Assembly (NCBI GenBank): GCA_014904845.1
Contig: MU119885.1
Span: 1 to 14,439, forward strand
Direction of reading: 5' to 3'
DNA: 14,439 nt
Source of the DNA: Acephala macrosclerotiorum
Taxonomy: Eukaryota > Ascomycota > Leotiomycetes > Helotiales > Mollisiaceae
Both the position numbers and the translations under genes were made by a program. Positions 9,102 through 14,439 of this stretch are shown piece by piece. The notes under the pieces were generated by a model, which was not told the origin of the DNA, did no database searches, and saw only the letters and a list, made by a program, of their open reading frames with translations. Every line of letters starts with the position of its first letter. The first letter of the stretch is position 1.

Positions 9102-10184
9102 ACTACTAAACTAATATTGTACTCACAAAAAATATAAAAATTAAAATATATTATAAATTTTAAAAAAAACAATTTATAAAAAAATTATTAAATTATATAA
9201 AAATTTTATTATAATTTAATTTTTTATAATTATTATTATATATTTTAATATATTTATTTTAATTAATAAAATTTTTTAATTAAAAATAATTAATATAAAA
9301 TTATAATTTTATAAAATTTATTAAATTTTTAATTTTATATATATATTATTATTTTTTTTTTTAATTTTTTAATAATATTATTTTTATAATAATTTTTAAT
9401 TATTTAAATTAAATTATATTTTATAATTTTAAATTTATTACAAATTACAAATAATATTAATATAAATATTTTTTAAAATCGAAATTATAAAAATTAAATA
9501 TTTTTATTATAAAATTATTATTTTAATTTTTTTTATTATATTAATTAATAAAAATAATTTTTTTTTAAAAAAAAAATAAAAAAATAATTAATATAAAATT
9601 TTTTAAAACAAATAAATTATTTTAATTTATATTTAATAAAATACAAACTTTAAATAAAAAATTTAAAAAATTTAAATAATTAATAAAAAAAATTATTATT
9701 AAAATATATATATATTTTTTTATTTTTTTTATTTTTATTTTATTTTTATTTTAATTTTATATTTTAATATATAAAATTTAAAATTTAAATTTTTTTATTA
9801 TATATTAAATTAAAATATTATATATTTTTTTTTGTATTTTTTTATATATTTATTTTAAATTTATTTTATAATATTTCGATATATTTTATATAATTTGAAT
9901 TAATAATTTTGTTTTTTTATATTTTTTCTTTTTTGAAATTTTTTAATTTTTATTAATTAAATTTTTAAAAATTATATTAATAATATTTTAAAAACAAAAA
10001 TTTTTTAAATTAATTTTTAAATCGATAATTAAAATTTTTAAAAAATAAAAAATAATTTCAATTTTTTAATTTAAAATATTAAATTTTTTTTTTTTAAAAT
10101 AATAAATTTTTTTTTTTTAAAAAATTTTTTAAAATTTTTTATATTTAATTTATTTATTAATTTGATAATACAAACGAAATTTTT

Positions 10185-10203
10185 AAAAAAAAAAAAAAAA
10201 AAA
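10185..10203 (+). repeat. Poly-A run (19 A)
   Basis: This is an uninterrupted run of 19 A preceded by TTTT. It could be a retroelement tail or simple slippage; no element boundary or target duplication is visible beside it. Confidence 0.5.
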
Positions 10204-10264
10204 TATTAAACTTTTTTAAAATTTATTAAATTAAAATATAAATTTTTTATATTTATTTTTATTT

Positions 10265-10300
10265 TTAAATTTAAATCGATTAAATTCGATTTAAATTTAA
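10265..10300. repeat. Perfect inverted repeat, 15-bp arms, 6-base loop
   Basis: Arms 10265-10279 and 10286-10300 (core TTTAAATCGA and complement) are perfectly complementary around TTAAAT. This is the longest perfect hairpin I found in the window, and it has a CG in each arm. No neighbouring gene exists, so a terminator is unlikely. Confidence 0.6.
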
Positions 10301-11899
10301 TTTTTTTAATAAAATAAATCAATTTCAAATTTGATTCGAATTAATTTATTAATTAAAAATAAAAATCTATTACGTATTTATTTAATAAAAATTTTAAAAA
10401 ATTTATATTTTATAAAATTTATATTTTAAAAAAAATTTAAAATTATTACAAAAAAAAAAAAAATTTCTAATAAAAAAATAATTAAAATATATTAAAAATT
10501 GAATTGTAAAATTAAATAAAAAAAATTTTTATATATAATTAATAATTTTTATTATTAATTTATTTAAAAAAATTTACAATTTAATTAATATAAACAATAT
10601 TCGATATTAATAAATCAAAAATAAAAATTTTAAATTTAAAATATTTTCTCGAATTATTATAAATTTTTTTTTTTTTTTGTATTTTTTATAATACTTGAAA
10701 AAAAAATTTCAATTTTTAAAAATTTTAATTTAATAATTATTTAATATTTTGATTAATTTTCAATTGATTTTATTTAAAATTATTTAAAAAAAAATTATTA
10801 ATATTCGTTTTTATATATTTAATTAATCTTTTAAAAAATAATAAATTTTTTTAAAATATTTATATTTTAATTAATTTTTTTATTTTGAGTATATAATTAA
10901 AAAATTTGTTTTTTTTAAATTATTTAAATTAATTAATTTTTTTTGTAAATATAAATTCAAATTTATTTTTATTATTAAACGAAATAAAATTAATTTAAAA
11001 ATTTAATATAAATTTAAAATAATTAAATTTTATAATATTTTTTTAATTATTAATTTTTATAATTTTTATAATTTTTTTTATTTTTTGTTTATTTTTTGTT
11101 TTTATATTAATAATTTATAATTATTTTAAAGTAAATAAAATTTATATTAAAATTTCTTTTAAGAATTTTCGTTTAAATATTATTAAAATTTTAAAAAAAA
11201 GTTTTTAAAATATTAATTTTATTTTTTTTAAATTAATATTAATTTAAAAATATATTAAATTAATTTTTAATTTTTTAAAAAAAAAAACTATTAATAAATT
11301 TTTTTTTAATTCGTAAATTGATTATATTAATATATAATCGTAATAATAATAAAATTAATTGTATTTTTAATCGATAAATAAAATTTTTTTTAAATTATTT
11401 TTAATAATAAATATAATAAAAATCAAATTATTATTAATTTTAATAATAATAAAACTAATCGTAAAATTATATAAAATATAATTACAAATTCTTTTTCGAA
11501 TTATTTGATATAAATAATACAAATAATATAAAAATTATTATTATTATTAATACGATTTTTTAATAAGTTTTTTCAAATTATTTTAAATATATTATTAATT
11601 AAAAAATTAAACAAATTATTTTTAAAAAGTTTTTCAAAAAAGTTTTTATATTTTTTATATTATATTAAAATAAAAACAATTATATATATATATATTTATT
11701 TATTTTATTTTATTATTATAAAATTTATTATTTAATATAAAATTAATTTTTTTAATTAAATTGATTATTATATTTTATTTTAATTTAAAATAAAATATTA
11801 AATCAATTAAATTACTATTATTATTAATATAAAAAAATGTATTATAATTACGAATATTAATAAAAATTTTAATTCGATTAATAATAAAATCGATTTGAA

Positions 11900-11941
11900 A
11901 ATATTAAAATTGTTTTTATTTTTTAAAATCGTTTTAATATT
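11900..11941. repeat. Inverted repeat with a third direct copy
   Basis: AATATTAAAA (11900-11909) pairs with TTTTAATATT (11932-11941). Adjacent inner bases differ as TTG against CGA complement, consistent with transition changes. A third copy, AATATTAAAATCG, follows in direct orientation at about 11950-11962. The group lies about 50 bases outside the inferred end of copy C. Confidence 0.4.
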
Positions 11942-12379
11942 GTAATTAAAATATTAAAATCGTAATTTTTTTATTTATATAATTATTAAAATATTAATAA
12001 TATTAAAAGTAATTATACGATAAATTACGTATAAAATTAATTAATTTATTTAAATATATATATATAAAAAAAAAAAAATTTTTTCGAAAAATTTTTATAA
12101 AATAATAATTTTTTTTTAAATTTATATATTTTTTTATATAAAATAATCGTTTAATAAATTATAAATTTAAAATATTTCGTAAAATTAAATTTTATTAATA
12201 CTTTTTATTAAACGAATTTCACGATTAATTATTTATTGATTTTTTGAAATTAAATATTTAAATTAAAAATAAAAATATTAAATTTCGCGTTTTAATTTTT
12301 AATTTTTTTAAAAGTTTTTTAAAATTTTTTTTAATAAATTAAAACGTAATTCAAATTTTAATTTTAATTTAAAATATTT

Positions 12380-12402
12380 AAAAAAAAAAAAAAAAAAAAA
12401 AA
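12380..12402 (+). repeat. Poly-A run (23 A) in copy C
   Basis: This is the longest homopolymer in the window. It lies inside copy C, opposite a part of copy A (about 1450-1490) that holds CpG-bearing mixed sequence instead, so it expanded after the copies separated or replaced that sequence. Confidence 0.6.
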
Positions 12403-13577
12403 TATTATTTTTTTAATTTTAATTATTTTTTAAAAAATACATTTTTTAAATTTTTTAATTTAAAAATAATTTAAATAAAAACGTAAATTAAAATATTCGA
12501 TTTTTAATTGAAAAAAAAATTCGTTTTTTATTTTTAACGATATTTAAAATAAAAAAATAAAATATAAATTTTTTTTATATTTCGAAAAATCGTTTAAAAT
12601 ATTTTAAACTATTTTTAATTATCGATTTTTTATTAAAATTAATAATTAAATATCAAATTTTTTAGATTATATATTTTAACGTTTTATTTAATTATTATTA
12701 TAATATATCGAATTTAAAAATTTAATATTATTAAAATTTAATCAAATAATAATTATATTTTTTAAAATATTTAATTATTAAATTTTATATTTTATTAATT
12801 TTTTTTAAATTTTATATTATTAAATATAAAACAAATTTTAATAAATAAATTAATATTTTAAAATTTTAAAATTATTTTAAAGCGAGTATTTTTTATAAAC
12901 ATTTTATTTGTTTTTTTAAAAAAATTTGAAAATTTAAAATTTTATTAATTTTATTAATAAATTTTTTTTATTTTTTAAAATAATTTTATTTTATTATTAT
13001 ATATAAATTTTAATTAATATTTTAATTAATTTTTTTTAATTTTATTTTAAATTACGATTTCAATTTTAATTATTTTATATTTAATTTTTTATTTAATTTT
13101 AAAAACTTTTTTTATAAACAATTTCAATTAAAAAATTTTATAATTTTTTTCGTTTTTATTATTATTTAAATTATAAACAAAAAATTTATTTTTCGATAAA
13201 AACGCTTTTAAAATATACGAGTTTTATTAATAATATATTAAAATTATTATCGAAATTTATATAAATATTGATAATTTTTTATACGATAAAAATTAATTAT
13301 ATAATATTATATAATAATTACGAATTTGAATATTTTTATTTTTATTTTTATTATTATATTAAATTTTAATAAATTTAATTAAATCGATTAATATTGAAAA
13401 ATTAATAATATTTTTATGAAAAAATTATAAATAATATATTTATAAAATTAAATATAATCAAAAATAATAATAATAATAATATATTTTAAAAACGTTTAAA
13501 TAAATAAAATAAATTACAAATTTAAAATAAAAATATAATTAATAATAAATTTAATATTATTATATTATAATTCGCAA

Positions 13578-13598
13578 ATATATATATATATATATATA
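13578..13598. repeat. (AT)n microsatellite in copy C
   Basis: A pure alternating AT tract of 21 bases follows TTCGCAA. It occupies the site where copy A has 16 T (252-267), with matching sequence on both sides. Confidence 0.65.
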
Positions 13599-13800
13599 AT
13601 TAATAATTTTAAAAAAGAAATATTAAATTTTTATTAATAAAATTAAATAATTTATTTCGATTTTAAAATATAATAATATTTTATTATTTTTAAAATAATT
13701 TTTTTAATATATATTTTAATAATATTAAAAACGTTATTAAATATAATAATTTTTTTTATTTAATTAAATAATAATTTTTTATTTTTATAATTTTTTTTAA

Positions 13801-14439
13801 TATATAATAATTTTAAATTAAATTAAATTTTAAATAATAATTATATTAATAAAAAAAAAATTTTAATATATAATATAATTATTATAAAAAATTTTATTAT
13901 ATTTTTTTCGAATATATTATAAAATATTTTTATTTAAAAATTATATTTAATAAACGTTTTTAAATTCCAAAAAAAAGTATTAAAAAACGAATTAATTAAA
14001 AAAAAAATTATAAAAAAAATTATAAAAAAAATTATAATTATTTATTTCGATTTTAAAATAAAAAAAATATAAAATATATATAATTATTTACAAATATATT
14101 AATTTTTAATCTATTTATAAAATAAAATTAAACGAATAATAATTACGAATTTTTTAATCAATTTTTTTATAAATAAAACAAATATATTAAAATAAATTTA
14201 TTTTATAATATAAATTAATAATTAATAATTAAATTTATTATTATTTTTAAAAAAAAATAATAATATTTTTTTATTCGTAATTTTATTTTTTATAATTTTT
14301 TTTTTATTATTTATAAAATATATATTTTCAATATTTATATTTTTATTTTTTTATTTTTAAAAATAATAATACGAGTTTTTTAAATTATTTTTATATATTT
14401 TTTTTATTATTTTAAAATAAACAAATTTTTTTTTTTTAT
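13801..14439. other. AT-rich sequence, possible continuation of copy C
   Basis: No gene or RNA is readable. By position this corresponds to sequence left of copy A's first base, outside the window, so it may be the rest of the repeat or its flank. It contains a 12-bp tandem repeat at 14000-14035 (three units of eight A plus TTAT). I saw no match to the palindromic end motif at 1860-1883. Confidence 0.5.
14000..14035 (+). repeat. 12-bp tandem repeat, three units
   Basis: Units at 14000-14011, 14012-14023 and 14024-14035 are identical: eight A followed by TTAT. It is a minisatellite-like slippage product with regularly spaced A runs. Confidence 0.65.

Larger units (their letters stand above)
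8918..9118. mobile_element. Short unmutated element with terminal inverted repeats (MITE-like)
   Basis: This is the only part of the window with ordinary dinucleotide content: it keeps CpA, CpT, CpC and TpG, unlike everything around it. Left end 8918-8934 and right end 9103-9118 are inverted repeats: nine bases AATATTAGT match perfectly, then after one extra base on the left, six of the next seven match. If the outer TA at 8920-8921 and 9115-9116 is read as a target duplication, the ends begin TTAGT, as could suit a Tc1/mariner-type nonautonomous element, but this is inference. Inside are two adjacent hairpins (9028-9060 and 9065-9096). At about 200 bp it is below the repeat length that RIP usually detects in Neurospora, which would explain its survival; late insertion would too. 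It has no coding capacity. Non-CpG C continue to about 9126, so the right boundary is uncertain by a few bases. Confidence 0.55.
9127..12006. other. Gene-free AT desert
   Basis: No gene or RNA is readable. Many lines contain no G or C at all (for example 9181-9240). A T-rich + strand stretch at about 9711-9760 is built from TTTTA-like units, and 11080-11101 is an 11-base unit ATTTTTTGTTT present twice. The poly-A run and inverted repeats inside are listed separately. It is probably old repeats mutated to near saturation. Confidence 0.6.
12007..13800 (-). mobile_element. Degenerate repeat copy C, inverted and more decayed than copy A
   Basis: The reverse complement aligns colinearly with 1-1884. 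It is more mutated: 12601-12720 holds 9 G or C in 120 bases against 30 in the aligned 1141-1260 of copy A. Where the copies differ, copy A usually has CG and copy C has TA or CA/TG derivatives. The end near 12007 matches the copy A end at about 1884 (AAGTAATT at 12007-12014). The other end cannot be fixed, because copy A is cut by the window start at the point matching about 13797; copy C may continue to the right. No coding remnant is readable. Confidence 0.8.

Noticed and set aside
8881..9121. ATTGTA at 8881-8886 and 9116-9121 as a target-site duplication
   Set aside because: The left copy lies about 32 bases outside the inverted repeat, in already mutated sequence, and such AT-rich hexamers recur by chance here.
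9096..9126. A point centromere (CDEI-like CACGTGAC next to AT-rich DNA)
   Set aside because: The 8-base match is weak by itself, and no CDEIII-like element lies at the expected spacing in the following AT-rich sequence.
9028..9126. A tRNA gene or tRNA-derived SINE
   Set aside because: I see two hairpins but no cloverleaf, no convincing A-box or B-box, and no acceptor stem pairing.
1..14439. Open reading frames rich in Lys, Asn, Ile and Phe codons
   Set aside because: Any short open stretches are by-products of A/T runs. None has a plausible start context, protein-like composition or a recognisable motif, so no CDS is called.
1..14439. Genome of an AT-rich bacterial endosymbiont, Plasmodium-like parasite or anaerobic gut fungus intergenic DNA
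   Set aside because: These can be as AT-rich, but a strong CpG excess with CpA loss and transition-biased repeats is not their known pattern. The anaerobic fungus alternative cannot be fully excluded from sequence alone.
13861..14439. Second terminal inverted repeat of copy C matching 1860-1883
   Set aside because: I searched by eye for AAGTAATT or its mutated forms near the right edge and found only generic A/T matches, so no left end of the element is called.

Overview
This window is an extremely AT-rich, gene-free stretch. By eye it is roughly 5-7% G+C overall, with long parts near 3%. I find no credible protein-coding gene, rRNA or tRNA on either strand. The few remaining C and G bases sit mostly in CpG. 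In a hand count of 1861-2100, 13 of 20 C are followed by G, about ten times the chance expectation; in 5641-5880, 3 of only 4 C are in CpG. Loss of C from CpA, CpT and CpC on both strands with CpG spared, together with diverged repeats that differ mainly by C/T and G/A transitions, is the signature of repeat-induced point mutation (RIP) or a similar premeiotic mutation process. The best guess is therefore an AT-rich heterochromatic block, possibly pericentromeric or centromeric, of a filamentous ascomycete. This identification is inference, because no gene is present to anchor taxonomy.

Layout. (1) 1-1884 is the least decayed part: a degenerate repeat (copy A) that runs off the left edge. (2) 1885-2330 is intermediate in composition and carries two CG-containing hairpins. 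(3) About 2331-7049 is a very AT-rich desert with several CG-bearing inverted repeats and palindromes. (4) 7050-7183 is a fragment (copy B) of the same repeat, followed at 7306-7378 by a short tandem array with alternating 11/12-bp units. (5) 7390-8880 is again desert. (6) About 8918-9126 is the only stretch that keeps normal CpA/TpG/CpT content. It is bounded by short inverted repeats and contains two adjacent hairpins, one strongly GC-rich. It looks like a short insertion that arrived late or was too short to be mutated. (7) 9127-12006 is desert. (8) 12007 to about 13800 is copy C, the same repeat as copy A but inverted and more heavily decayed. (9) 13801-14439 is further AT-rich sequence, possibly the continuation of copy C beyond what copy A can show.

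No genes work together here. The picture is a transposon graveyard: at least one repeat family present in three pieces and mutated to near loss of C and G, with one small, structured, unmutated element in the middle. The 8918-9118 element and the copy A/copy C comparison are the parts most worth following up.
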